DNA of 64,000 bases from Maribellus sp. CM-23 (GTDB lineage: Bacteria > Bacteroidota > Bacteroidia > Bacteroidales > Prolixibacteraceae), in the NCBI RefSeq assembly GCF_021354595.1, contig NZ_JADWYJ010000001.1, positions 1,589,446-1,653,445 of the forward strand, read 5' to 3'. The notes under the pieces were generated by a model that was given only the letters and a program-made list of their open reading frames with translations, searched no databases and was not told the origin of the DNA. Shown piece by piece: positions 54,616 to 63,417 of this stretch. Numbering within the stretch: position 1 is the stretch's first letter; the number at the start of each line of letters is the position of its first letter. A program made the position numbers and the translations under genes.

Positions 54616-55608
54616 TTACTTCTGCATCGCATCGTCAAAAGCTACATCCGAAGGAGCAAAATCAACCTTTTTCACAAAAGCACAGGCTTCTGTTGCACCA
54701 TGTTCGCGGTTCATTCCACTGTCTTCCCATTCAACGGAAAGCGGCCCGTTGTATCCAATGTCGTTCAGCGCCCTTATAATGTTTTCAAAATTAACTTTTC
54801 CTCTTCCCAAACTGCGGAAATTCCAGTACCGCCGGTTATCACCAAATTCCATGTGCCCGCCAAAAACGCCCACACTCATTGGCGTATCACTCCAGTAAGC
54901 GTCTTTCATGTGCACATGAAAAATACGATCGGCAAATTCATAAATAAACCGTACATAATCCACATGCTGGTAGCCGAAATGACTTGGATCGAAGTTAAAA
55001 CCAAAAGCAGGATGATGATTCAGTGCTTTTAGTGCCAGATGCGCCGTCTGAATATCAAAAGCAATCTCAGTGGGATGTGCTTCGAGACAAAATTTCACTC
55101 CCAGGCTTTGGTATTCATCCAGAATCGGTTTCCACCGACGGGCAAAATCAGCATAACCTTCTTCAATCATTTCGGGCGGAACCGGAGGAAACGAATACAG
55201 CAGGTGCCATATCGGACTTCCGGTAAACCCAACCACTCTGTCAACTCCCAATCTTTTTGCTACTTCGGCTGTTTTTACCATTTCTTCGGCTGCACGTTGT
55301 CGAACGCCTTCCGGATCGCCATCGCCCCAAACATGAGCGCTGGCAATGCTTTTATGCCGCTGATCAATGGGATCGCACACACACTGGCCATCCAGGTGAC
55401 AGGAAATAGCGAACAATTTCAGGTCGTACTTTGCCAGTAGCTCAAGTCGTTGATCGCAATACGCCTGATCAGCTTTTGGGATCTCCATATGATCTCCCCA
55501 AGTGCACAACTCAAGTCCGTCGTAGCCAAACTGCTTTGCCTTTTGGCACATGGTTTCAACAGGCAAATCGGCCCACTGTCCGGTAAATATTGTTACAGGT
55601 CTCGACAT
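54616..55608 (-). CDS. Sugar phosphate isomerase/epimerase family (TIM barrel)
   Basis: This xylose-isomerase-like TIM barrel has the metal-site motifs [20 protein letters not shown] near residue 30, [15 protein letters not shown] near 170, [16 protein letters not shown] near 198 and [10 protein letters not shown] near 230, then [13 protein letters not shown]. No signal peptide is seen, so it acts in the cytosol. It lies between two Gfo/Idh/MocA genes, a grouping found in catabolism of sugar lactones, inositols and 3-keto-sugars. The exact substrate is unknown. Confidence 0.9.
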   Translation of the reverse strand: MSRPVTIFTGQWADLPVETMCQKAKQFGYDGLELCTWGDHMEIPKADQAYCDQRLELLAKYDLKLFAISCHLDGQCVCDPIDQRHKSIASAHVWGDGDPEGVRQRAAEEMVKTAEVAKRLGVDRVVGFTGSPIWHLLYSFPPVPPEMIEEGYADFARRWKPILDEYQSLGVKFCLEAHPTEIAFDIQTAHLALKALNHHPAFGFNFDPSHFGYQHVDYVRFIYEFADRIFHVHMKDAYWSDTPMSVGVFGGHMEFGDNRRYWNFRSLGRGKVNFENIIRALNDIGYNGPLSVEWEDSGMNREHGATEACAFVKKVDFAPSDVAFDDAMQK

Positions 55609-55633
55609 GATATCTTGTTTATCAGGTTGGTAT

Positions 55634-56800
55634 TTAAATTGTCTCGCCGAACTTTACCCACTTCACTTCATCGTTGTAGCCTGCGCTTACCACAGTCTCG
55701 ATAAACTGCATGCCACGAATACCATCATCCACGCCCGGGAAATCGAGCATTTCAGGTGTAGGTTCTTCGCCATTTGCCTTTGCCCGAACCGTTAAGGCAA
55801 AATTCCGGTAGATATTGGCAAAAGCTTCCAGGTAGCCTTCGGGGTGTCCTCCCGGAACGCGGGTGTTATGAGCCGCAACCGCACTGTCGAGGCTTGTTCC
55901 CACACGCAAAACCTGCATGGGTTGCCCGAGCCATTTAACGCGTAAAGTATTGGGTTCCATTTGCTCCCAGTCAATGCCGCCTTTGTCTCCATAAACCCGG
56001 ATACGGATCGCATTTTCCTCGCCTGCCGCAATTTGAGTGGCCATCAGCACGCCTTTTGCTCCGTTGTCGAAACGCAGAAAAGCTGCACCGTCATCATCCA
56101 GTAAACGATTGGGAACAAAAACATTCAGCTCGGCACACAATTCGGTCACTTTCAAACCGGTCATATACTCTGCCAAATGATGAACATGTGTTCCGATATC
56201 ACCCATGCATCCTGCTTTTCCCGAGCGTTTCGGGTCGGTTCGCCACGATGCCTGCGCATTGCCGGTATCTTCAAGTTTTGACGAAAGCCAACCTTGCGGG
56301 TATTCAACAAAAATTTTTCTGATTTTTCCGAGCTGACCGTCAGCAATCATTTTCCGGGCATGTTTAACCGCCGGGTAACCCGAGTAGGTATGCGTTAACG
56401 CAAAAGTCAAACCCGTTTCATCCAGTTTCTCTTTGAGTTTATAGGCTTCTTCAAGCGTGAAAGTCATGGGTTTATCAAGAACCACGTGAAATCCATGATC
56501 CAGCGCCATTACCGCAGGGTCGAAGTGTACAAAGTTCGGGGTTACAATCGTAACAAAATCCATTCTTTCACCTTCGGGCAGCTTCGACTCCTTTTCAAAC
56601 ATTTCCTGGTAAGTCGTGTAAATGCGTTCTTCCGGCAAGAAATAGAGTTTTCCTGAAGATTTTGAAACCTCCGGATTTATACTGAAACAGCCGCAAACCA
56701 ATTCAATTTGATTGTCCATAAAAGCAGCCAAACGATGAACTGCACCAATAAATGCGTCGGTTCCTCCACCGACCATTCCCATACGAAGTTTTCTATTCAT
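55634..56800 (-). CDS. Gfo/Idh/MocA-family oxidoreductase, cytosolic
   Basis: The start [20 protein letters not shown] has the nucleotide-binding glycines and no signal peptide. [20 protein letters not shown] and the catalytic [15 protein letters not shown] (K-P motif) follow, then [20 protein letters not shown], typical of the dehydrogenase group acting on inositol or sugar derivatives. It is the first gene of the unit (55634-56800) and is 26 bp before the isomerase gene. With the Tat-exported member it gives two compartments for one pathway. Confidence 0.92.
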   Translation of the reverse strand: MNRKLRMGMVGGGTDAFIGAVHRLAAFMDNQIELVCGCFSINPEVSKSSGKLYFLPEERIYTTYQEMFEKESKLPEGERMDFVTIVTPNFVHFDPAVMALDHGFHVVLDKPMTFTLEEAYKLKEKLDETGLTFALTHTYSGYPAVKHARKMIADGQLGKIRKIFVEYPQGWLSSKLEDTGNAQASWRTDPKRSGKAGCMGDIGTHVHHLAEYMTGLKVTELCAELNVFVPNRLLDDDGAAFLRFDNGAKGVLMATQIAAGEENAIRIRVYGDKGGIDWEQMEPNTLRVKWLGQPMQVLRVGTSLDSAVAAHNTRVPGGHPEGYLEAFANIYRNFALTVRAKANGEEPTPEMLDFPGVDDGIRGMQFIETVVSAGYNDEVKWVKFGETI

Positions 56801-56936
56801 GTGCTATTAGTTTTAGTTGATTCAGAAATCAGTTGTTAAATGTAACAACTCTTTTTTATGGAAGCAATTTTGATTGGGGGCAGTTTACTCCGGCCGGATA
56901 CTAAATTTCCAACCACAACCCAAGCTCAGAAAACGC

Positions 56937-58451
56937 CTACTTTTCCTTGAATGCGTTGCGAAGGTCTTCGTCGGGCTTAATGATGTTGTAATTTTCCCAG
57001 TATTTTTCGTCAAACTGCCCGAGTTTTTCCACAAAAACATCGTCGCGGGAAAAACGCTCGTCGCCCGAAAAACGCTTTAAATCTGTGGGTTGAATATTGG
57101 TGATCAGTAAATCCGATACACTGTGAAATTCGCTGTTTAGCCGATCGCGTTTGCTTCTTATCTTAAATTTTACCGAAGCCTGCGCGCTTGACAAATGCCA
57201 TTTCCCTTGGTATTGCTGGTAATTTACGCTGTATTGCACATAAGTAGGGCGTGCCTTTACTTTGGGAGGCTTTTTGCGAATCATAAACGAAACGGCCTCG
57301 TTCAGGCTACCTTTATTAAACCGGAAACTGGCATGCACAATCGCAAAACTTTCGCGGTGAACATACATTTCCCCAATGTAACCCGGAAAAACATCGGCAG
57401 AAGCCGGCGTAAAGGTCAAAACATAAACCGGCTCCTCGTGGTAAAGAATTACCCTTGAAACTTCGTATTTGTAACTGCTTTCAAAGGCTTTGCTGATAAA
57501 GCTCTCCATGGTTTTTACCACATCCAGTTGAACAATGGTAAACGGCCCTCCCTGCAGCTTAAAGTTCAACCAGCGAAAAGGCTGAACATCGGGACTTTTA
57601 CGCCCTTTTATCAGTCGCACCAAATCGCTTCTGAAAGTATTTACATACGGCGATTTCAGGATTTCAAGCACGGCTTCTGAAACATTGATATAAGCGCCAT
57701 CCTGTTTTACAGTTTCGCGGTAAAAAGCAGTCATCAACCGCGGATGAGCGGTGTAATTCCGTTCCAGGTTATTGCGAATATTCTCCAGTAATTTCTGAGC
57801 CGAAATGGCCGTAACCGTTACTTCTTTGATACGGATGGAAATGGGTTTGAGAATAAAAAGATCCTCATCGAGCAGTTTATAGGCCGGAAGCAGAATTTGT
57901 GCATAGCCCATACTCGAGATCACCACGGTATCGTTGATATGATCGGGATGAAGTTTCAGCAAAAACTCACCGTCTGAGTTGGAAATTGTACCGATGGGTT
58001 GATTAAAAACAGATACCGACGCGTAGGGAACCGGTTTTCCTTTGCGGTCTTCCACCAGCTTCCCACTTAGGAAGAAGTACTTCAACGGAATACTGTCGGT
58101 TATGGCTACATTCGTTTCGGGTTCGTCGGGTTTTAGTGAAACAATTACCTGGTTTTCGCGCTCAATCAGGCTGTATTTAGCGGGATCAAACAGCTGATTC
58201 AGCACAGTAAAAAGCGACTTGTTCTCAGCTTCCACCGAGCATTTTTTTTCAGAGTTCACAATAGAAGCATCGTACGAAAAATAGACACCGGCCTGCCAAC
58301 TTATCTGGGCCAGAATGTATTCAAGCGCCTGGTCCTGGATACGAAGCGTCACCCGGCGTTCCAATACAGAACCATCCTGCTGCTGGCCCTTCGAAAGAAA
58401 GGCGAGCAACAGGATGGCAATTAATATGACTATTTTTCTATGTGGGTGCAT
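56937..58451 (-). CDS. STN-domain protein with carboxypeptidase-regulatory-like domain
   Basis: A signal peptide (MHPHRKIVILIAILLLAFLS, then KGQ) is followed by an STN domain at about residues 30-110 (VTLRIQDQALEYILAQIS, then QAGVYFSYDASIVNSEKKC and NQLFDPAKYSLIERENQVIV). At about 127-205 comes a carboxypeptidase-regulatory-like beta sandwich (YFFLSGKLVEDRKGKPVPYA, GTISNSDGEFLLKLHP). The remaining 300 residues (ENIRNNLERNYTAHPRLMTA, FYRETVKQDGAYINVSEAVL) resemble the DUF5686-like C-terminus found in outer-membrane proteins, but with no TonB barrel. It begins 3 bp after the STN-retropepsin gene. I cannot assign an activity. Confidence 0.82.
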   Translation of the reverse strand: MHPHRKIVILIAILLLAFLSKGQQQDGSVLERRVTLRIQDQALEYILAQISWQAGVYFSYDASIVNSEKKCSVEAENKSLFTVLNQLFDPAKYSLIERENQVIVSLKPDEPETNVAITDSIPLKYFFLSGKLVEDRKGKPVPYASVSVFNQPIGTISNSDGEFLLKLHPDHINDTVVISSMGYAQILLPAYKLLDEDLFILKPISIRIKEVTVTAISAQKLLENIRNNLERNYTAHPRLMTAFYRETVKQDGAYINVSEAVLEILKSPYVNTFRSDLVRLIKGRKSPDVQPFRWLNFKLQGGPFTIVQLDVVKTMESFISKAFESSYKYEVSRVILYHEEPVYVLTFTPASADVFPGYIGEMYVHRESFAIVHASFRFNKGSLNEAVSFMIRKKPPKVKARPTYVQYSVNYQQYQGKWHLSSAQASVKFKIRSKRDRLNSEFHSVSDLLITNIQPTDLKRFSGDERFSRDDVFVEKLGQFDEKYWENYNIIKPDEDLRNAFKEK

Positions 58452-58454
58452 GCA

Positions 58455-60020
58455 TTAAAACATTCTTTTCAGCTCGAACGAAGTTTTAACCTCTTCACCA
58501 TTACGCAGTACTTTTATGCGTATTTTCCTGTTTTCTTTGCTTTGAAGCAGTAAGTTAATATCATTCAGTTCCATCGACCGGTGGCTGCTACTGTTGATCG
58601 ATAAAATCTGATCGTCTTTTTGCAGACCAGCGTTAAAGGCAGGCGAATCTTTGGTAATATCCGCGATGGTGAATACGGGCAATCCGGGCATCGGATTGAT
58701 AACTTCCATTCCACTCATGTTATAATTGAAATCTTCTTTTATCCGCGAAGTTGGACGCAGCGTCAGCCGGCTGTTCCGGTAATCCACAATCACATAAAAC
58801 CTTCGCAAAATTTCGGCCCCAATGGTTCCGTTACGGTCGTTTGCCGAGATCAGTTGCTCCATCAGCTCCGAATCGGGGAAAGCAACGATCGGGTGCGACA
58901 TCAAAAGCGGGCCTACCCAAATGGCATCTATCCTTCCTTTGGTTCCGTACAAATCGCCGCTCAGGCCTCTTCCTAAAAAAGTTTCGATGTGGTTCTGCGG
59001 CAATTTAATGCGCTCGTCCGATTTTTCGGAAAGCCACAAAGCATCGCTTGCTCCCGTATCTACCAACAGTTTTACCGGCACATCCTTCATCTCGTCGGTA
59101 ACAATGGTGGTACGCACATACGGTTTGTTCCCATCAAAGTGCAAAGGCATGATAATGTCTTTGTTCCGGTCGCGGTATTTGTAATACTCCGGTTTATAAA
59201 GTACCAGCCTTTCATCGGCATAATCGATTTCCACCACATAATCCTTGAAAAGATTAAAGCCAATCAATCCATGAACCGGGATTCCCAACATATGCGAAAT
59301 CTGGAAATCTTCGTCGATGACCATCTGCACTTCCTGGTTCCGGGCAGTGAGCCCGTCGATGTGCATCGTATTTCCTCCCGAACGGTAAGCGGTCAAACCT
59401 TCGCCTTCATCCAACCCTTTTATCTTCACCGGCATCATGTAATTCAGGTTCAGCTTGTTTACAAACGGAAGCTCAGTGATAATCGGGTAACGAACCCCGG
59501 TGTCGAGAATAAAATTCAGCGTGTCGGAATCGTTGATGTTCACCGGAATAATGATCAGGTTACTGGCCGACTTAAACTTAATGGTAATGCGTTTGTCGTG
59601 CGGATCGTCAAATAAAAAACCGCGGTTGCTGGAAAAAAACTGCTGCGAATTGTTCTCGTAATCAATGCTCTTATCCAGCGGAACATAATCACGCACTACC
59701 AGTAGGTTGCCTTCAATTTCAAACAAAAGGTAAAAGTCGTTCATCAACTTATCCAGTACATATTTAATGGGTTTATTTGAAATATTCAGGCTGATTTTTT
59801 TATCCGCTACCAGGTTCGAGTTATAGGAATAATCGACGTTCAGGTACTTGCATATCTTTTCTATTACGCTCGAAAGCGGTTCATCCTCGGCAAAAATGGT
59901 AATGTTCTGGTCGAGCGCCTGGCTTTTTTCTTCCTGTGCGCTTAGCCGATCGGGCATCATCACCCATGCCACTCCAATTAAAAGGATGAAAATTCGTATT
60001 TTATTCAAAATTGTTTTCAT
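58455..60020 (-). CDS. STN-retropepsin-PDZ periplasmic protein
   Basis: A signal peptide ends at RLSAQ. Residues 38-110 are an STN domain (ITIFAEDEPLSSVIEKICKY, SYNSNLVADKKISLNI). Two retropepsin-like aspartic protease repeats follow, with catalytic DTG at 173-175 (LNFILDTGVRYPIITE) and at 321-323 (VKLLVDTGASDALWLSE), each closed by a flap-strand motif (GLIGFNLFKDYVVEIDY; GTIGAEILRRFYVIVDY). A PDZ domain covers about 440-521 (FTIADITKDSPAFNAGLQKD, DQILSIN). Two DTG units in one chain could form a complete active site. It lies 12 bp after fecR in the sigma-factor unit and may be the regulated-proteolysis component or the effector. Confidence 0.9.
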   Translation of the reverse strand: MKTILNKIRIFILLIGVAWVMMPDRLSAQEEKSQALDQNITIFAEDEPLSSVIEKICKYLNVDYSYNSNLVADKKISLNISNKPIKYVLDKLMNDFYLLFEIEGNLLVVRDYVPLDKSIDYENNSQQFFSSNRGFLFDDPHDKRITIKFKSASNLIIIPVNINDSDTLNFILDTGVRYPIITELPFVNKLNLNYMMPVKIKGLDEGEGLTAYRSGGNTMHIDGLTARNQEVQMVIDEDFQISHMLGIPVHGLIGFNLFKDYVVEIDYADERLVLYKPEYYKYRDRNKDIIMPLHFDGNKPYVRTTIVTDEMKDVPVKLLVDTGASDALWLSEKSDERIKLPQNHIETFLGRGLSGDLYGTKGRIDAIWVGPLLMSHPIVAFPDSELMEQLISANDRNGTIGAEILRRFYVIVDYRNSRLTLRPTSRIKEDFNYNMSGMEVINPMPGLPVFTIADITKDSPAFNAGLQKDDQILSINSSSHRSMELNDINLLLQSKENRKIRIKVLRNGEEVKTSFELKRMF

Positions 60021-60032
60021 TGCTCATTCGTT

Positions 60033-61085
60033 TTACTGGTCGTTTTTACGGCCCGCAAGCGTGTAATGTTCGTTTTCGCCGGTGAGTTCGAGATTGAATG
60101 TGAGCCGTATAACATCCAATACAAAATCAGCGGGTTTCTGGTCAAAATGACCTTCGTACATCAAATCATTTAACCCGGGTTCTGCCAGATCGATCCTGAT
60201 GTGGTAAGTTTTTTCCAAACAACGGATCACTTCGCTTAATGGAACCTTGTTAAAAATGAGGTCGTGAGTCTTCCACGACAGGAAGTTGGGATCGGCGTTT
60301 ACCGATTTCTCCAGGATTTTGTTTTGGGTGAAAAAGGTTCCTTTCTCTCCCGGAATCAAAAACACCTCTGTCGCTACGGTCTGTTTTTCAGTGTATTTGC
60401 TGATCACCTGCACTTTGCCGGTTTCAACAATTACTTCCACGGTCTCATCTCCCGGATACGCACTCACGCTAAAAGAGGTACCTAAAACTTTTACCTGAGT
60501 TTCGCCGGCATTGATCACAAAAGGCATATCGGGATTGGGTTTTACGTCAAAAAATGCTTCGCCCTCGATGCTAACTTCGCGTACATTGTCCCTGAATTTC
60601 TTCGGAAACGTAAGTTTCGAATGGCTGTTCAGGGCAACCACCGAGCCATCGGGTAAAACATACTGTTGTAAAACCTGGTTTTCTCCCGAGATTACCTCGC
60701 TGTAAACAGCCGGAACCTGGTTTCTGAAACCAATGTAATATCCAACAGTCCCCAGTAAAAGTGCCACCACCAGTATCGCAGCATACTTGTAAAATGTTGC
60801 AATACCCTCCTTTCTTTTTTTCTGAAACGATACCACTGTGCCTTTCGTTGGGACAAATTGTGCATGAACGTTTTTCCAGGCAGCGTCTGTATCAAAACGC
60901 TTTTCCTGGTAGAATGAGTCGATTTTCGAGAGCATCTTCTTACTCTGCTCCCACTCTGCCCGGTTTTCTTCCGATTGTTCCAGCCAGGCCTCCAACTCCA
61001 CTTTTTCCCGGTCGCTTGCTTCTCCAACCAGCTGTTTGGTTAACAGCTCACGGGACTGATTCTCGATGTTCTCCATTTTACTCAT
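60033..61085 (-). CDS. FecR-family anti-sigma factor
   Basis: The cytosolic N-terminus (MSKMENIENQSRELLTKQLV, then GEASDREKVELEAWLEQS) binds the sigma factor; one membrane helix follows (FYKYAAILVVALLLGTVGYY, about residues 90-109). The periplasmic part has the FecR domain (EVISGENQVLQQYVLPDGSV, SIEGEAFFDV, VLGTSFSVSAYP) and a C-terminal STN-like DUF4974 domain (LIFNKVPLSEVIRCLEKTYH). I chose ATG 61085; the frame extends to a GTG at 61106. It begins 39 bp after the sigma gene and precedes the STN-retropepsin gene. Confidence 0.93.
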   Translation of the reverse strand: MSKMENIENQSRELLTKQLVGEASDREKVELEAWLEQSEENRAEWEQSKKMLSKIDSFYQEKRFDTDAAWKNVHAQFVPTKGTVVSFQKKRKEGIATFYKYAAILVVALLLGTVGYYIGFRNQVPAVYSEVISGENQVLQQYVLPDGSVVALNSHSKLTFPKKFRDNVREVSIEGEAFFDVKPNPDMPFVINAGETQVKVLGTSFSVSAYPGDETVEVIVETGKVQVISKYTEKQTVATEVFLIPGEKGTFFTQNKILEKSVNADPNFLSWKTHDLIFNKVPLSEVIRCLEKTYHIRIDLAEPGLNDLMYEGHFDQKPADFVLDVIRLTFNLELTGENEHYTLAGRKNDQ

Positions 61086-61124
61086 TACATTTAAATGACA
61101 ATACACACTAATTTTACCCCTAAG

Positions 61125-61700
61125 CTATTTTTGATAAAAAGGCACAAAAAAGAAAAGAAAGGTGCTGTATTTTTTCAGTTTATCTCGTAATGTCCTGATT
61201 GCCAAACCCATTTGAACTTCCACCGTTTTAATGGAAATATTCATTCGTTCGGCTATTTCGCGGTATTTTAATCCTTCTTCGCGGCTAAGCCGAAATATCT
61301 CGCGGCGTTTTTCAGGCAATTCTTCAATGCTTTTTTCAATCGCACGCTCCAGATCCACTTCCGTAAAATGATCCTTAAAATCGTTCGCTTCAGCATCTGC
61401 CATCACCTGCTGGGCATGTTTCAGCTTAATCTGCTCGTGCTTGATTACATTGATGGAAAGATTCTTTACCGACCGGAACAGGTAGTTTTTGACCGAAGTT
61501 TCAACTATAAATCCTTCCCTTCGCTCCCACAGCTTCACGAAGAAATCCTGAACAACTTCTTCAGCCGTTTCATCGTCTCCCAGTATTTTGGTGGCAAAAA
61601 GGCACAAAGGCCGGTAGTATCGACGGAATATCTTTTCAAAAGCGGCCTCGTTTCCCCGCCTGATTTCATCCACTAGTTTTTTCTCTTCGTTCAGGTTCAT
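61125..61700 (-). CDS. ECF sigma-70 factor, FecI-like (Bacteroidota expansion)
   Basis: Region 2 shows NEAAFEKIFRRYYRPLCLFA and AEEVVQDFFVKLWERREGF; region 4 shows IEELPEKRREIFRLSREEG and GLKYREIAERMNISIKTVEV. Length 191 is normal for the family that pairs with FecR in polysaccharide and nutrient-uptake units. The C-terminal end is hydrophobic (STFLFFFVPFYQK). It is the first gene of a four-gene minus-strand unit with fecR and the two STN-domain proteins; no SusC/SusD genes lie in the window next to it. Confidence 0.95.
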   Translation of the reverse strand: MNLNEEKKLVDEIRRGNEAAFEKIFRRYYRPLCLFATKILGDDETAEEVVQDFFVKLWERREGFIVETSVKNYLFRSVKNLSINVIKHEQIKLKHAQQVMADAEANDFKDHFTEVDLERAIEKSIEELPEKRREIFRLSREEGLKYREIAERMNISIKTVEVQMGLAIRTLRDKLKKYSTFLFFFVPFYQK

Positions 61701-61783
61701 TTGCTACGGTTCAATCACTTGAAGCTAAGTTAGAAAAAAGAATTTCCCTGCAAAAGAATTTAGCTTATGTTAAAATGCCTGAT

Positions 61784-61814
61784 TTTGAGAACCGGAATAA
61801 GCTGTTATTTTTGC
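61784..61814 (+). promoter_or_regulatory. Promoter of the POT-like transporter gene
   Basis: TTTG at 61784-61787, 18 bp, then TATTTTTGC at 61806-61814: an exact match to the Bacteroidota consensus, 22 bases before the ATG. Confidence 0.7.
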
Positions 61815-61836
61815 CGGTCAAACTCAGCAAAATAAT

Positions 61837-63213
61837 ATGGAAAAAAAAGAAACCTGGAAGTTTCCACGGGCATTTTGGGTAGCCAACACTGTCGAATTAT
61901 TTGAACGGGCTGCCTACTATGGCTTGTTCATAGCTATCACTTTATATTTATCACGTATCATCGGCTTTAACGACATTGAAGCCGGAGCAATTGCAGGTAC
62001 CTTCTCTGCATTATTGTATTTTCTGCCGACTTTTGCAGGCGCTTATGCCGATAAAATAGGATTCCGCAAGTCGTTGATGTTGGCTTTTGGGCTGCTTACA
62101 CTCGGATATGCCGGAATGGGTGCCCTTCCCAGCTTGTTTGAATCAGCCGGCCTGGCAGAATATGGCGACACCACCGTTTTTAAAGGATTGGAAACATCGT
62201 CCTACCGCTATGCAGTAGTACCGGCCATGGTACTTATTATTCTGGGAGGATCTTTTATTAAGTCGGTAATTACCGGAACAGTTGCCAAAGAAACCACGAA
62301 AGAAAACCGCGCCAGAGGATACAGTATATTCTATGCAATGGTCAATATTGGAGCCTTCTCCGGAAAAACCATAGTTAAACCCTTGCGCGAAGCCTGGGGT
62401 AATGAAGGATTAATTTGGATTGGTTACTTCTCGGCCGCCATGACTTTGATCGGACTCCTGGTCGTTTTCTTCCTCTTTACCAGTAAAAAGCATGAGGGAG
62501 AAGGAAAATCAATCGCTGAACTTTGGAAGGGCTTCTTACGCGTTCTCACAAATGCGAGATTAATTTTCCTCATCCTGATCATCACCGGCTTCTGGATGGT
62601 ACAACATCAGATGTATGCGACGATGCCCAAATACGTTCTTCGACTTGCCGGAGAAGGCGCGTCCCCGGAATGGTATGCCAACATTAACCCGCTGGTTGTA
62701 TTTACCACGGTTGGACTGATTACCCACTTTATGCGCAAGCGATCAGCCTTATTCAGCATGACAGTGGGTATGTTCATCATGCCTGTATCAGCGCTCTTTA
62801 TGGCATCCGGAAACCTGTTCCCGAACGAAATTATGGGAATGCATCCGGTAGCATTTATGATGGTTATTGGGATCGCTTTTCAAGGGTTTGCCGAGACCTT
62901 TATTTCTCCGCGCTTTCTTGAATACTTTTCATTACAGGCTCCCAAAGGAGAGGAAGGACTTTACCTCGGATTTAGTCACCTGCATTCATTTCTCTCTTCC
63001 ATTTTAGGCTTTTTAATGTCGGGGGTACTGCTCGACCGGTATTGTCCCGATCCGCGACTGTTTGGTTCGCACGAAGAATGGGCTGTAGCTGCCCAAAATG
63101 CCCATTACATCTGGTATTACTTTGTAGGTATTGCCATGATTTCGGCTGTTGCACTGATTGTTTACGGGCAAGTGGTAAAAAGAATTGACCAGGCAAAACA
63201 AATTGCGCATTAA
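61837..63213 (+). CDS. Proton-dependent oligopeptide-type (POT/PTR2-like) MFS transporter
   Basis: The protein has about twelve membrane helices and near the start the POT signature VELFERAAYYGLF (E-x-x-E-R-x-x-Y-Y-G). AGAYADKIGFRKSLMLAFG is the A-like loop motif and TVAKETTKENRARGYSIFYA, MVNIGAF matches the PTR2 family N-x-G region. Family members import di- and tripeptides with protons; Bacteroidota contain a distinct branch whose substrates are untested. It stands alone between the sigma unit, which is divergent, and a tRNA gene. It has its own good promoter. Confidence 0.9.
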   Translation: MEKKETWKFPRAFWVANTVELFERAAYYGLFIAITLYLSRIIGFNDIEAGAIAGTFSALLYFLPTFAGAYADKIGFRKSLMLAFGLLTLGYAGMGALPSLFESAGLAEYGDTTVFKGLETSSYRYAVVPAMVLIILGGSFIKSVITGTVAKETTKENRARGYSIFYAMVNIGAFSGKTIVKPLREAWGNEGLIWIGYFSAAMTLIGLLVVFFLFTSKKHEGEGKSIAELWKGFLRVLTNARLIFLILIITGFWMVQHQMYATMPKYVLRLAGEGASPEWYANINPLVVFTTVGLITHFMRKRSALFSMTVGMFIMPVSALFMASGNLFPNEIMGMHPVAFMMVIGIAFQGFAETFISPRFLEYFSLQAPKGEEGLYLGFSHLHSFLSSILGFLMSGVLLDRYCPDPRLFGSHEEWAVAAQNAHYIWYYFVGIAMISAVALIVYGQVVKRIDQAKQIAH

Positions 63214-63272
63214 TATTTTGGTAATTCGAACGAAATAGTTAGTTTTGCGCACCAATTTCCGTTAAAGGAAAA

Positions 63273-63356
63273 GCCCGGGTGGCGGAATAGGTAGACGCGC
63301 TGGATTCAAAATCCAGTTCTGGCAACGGAGTGCGGGTTCGATTCCCGCCTCGGGTA
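63273..63356 (+). tRNA. tRNA-Leu (CAA)
   Basis: The class II cloverleaf is complete: acceptor GCCCGGG/CTCGGGT (G-U at two positions), D arm TGGCGGAATAGGTAGACGC, anticodon stem CTGGA/TCCAG with loop TTCAAAA (anticodon CAA), a long variable arm, and T arm GCGGGTTCGATTCCCGC. Discriminator A at 63356; CCA is not encoded. Confidence 0.95.
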
Positions 63357-63366
63357 CAAACAAAGA

Positions 63367-63397
63367 AGAGCTTGATTTTTATCAGGCTCTTTTTTTA
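63367..63397. terminator. Terminator after tRNA-Leu
   Basis: AGAGCTTGAT and ATCAGGCTCT pair at all ten positions (one G-U) around TTTT and are followed by seven T. It can also serve the convergent response-regulator gene less well. Confidence 0.8.
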
Positions 63398-63417
63398 TCA
63401 TATATCAGGCTGGTATC

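Noticed and set aside
63273..63356. tRNA-Leu as integration site of an island
   Set aside because: No integrase and no repeat of the tRNA 3' end are seen within the window.
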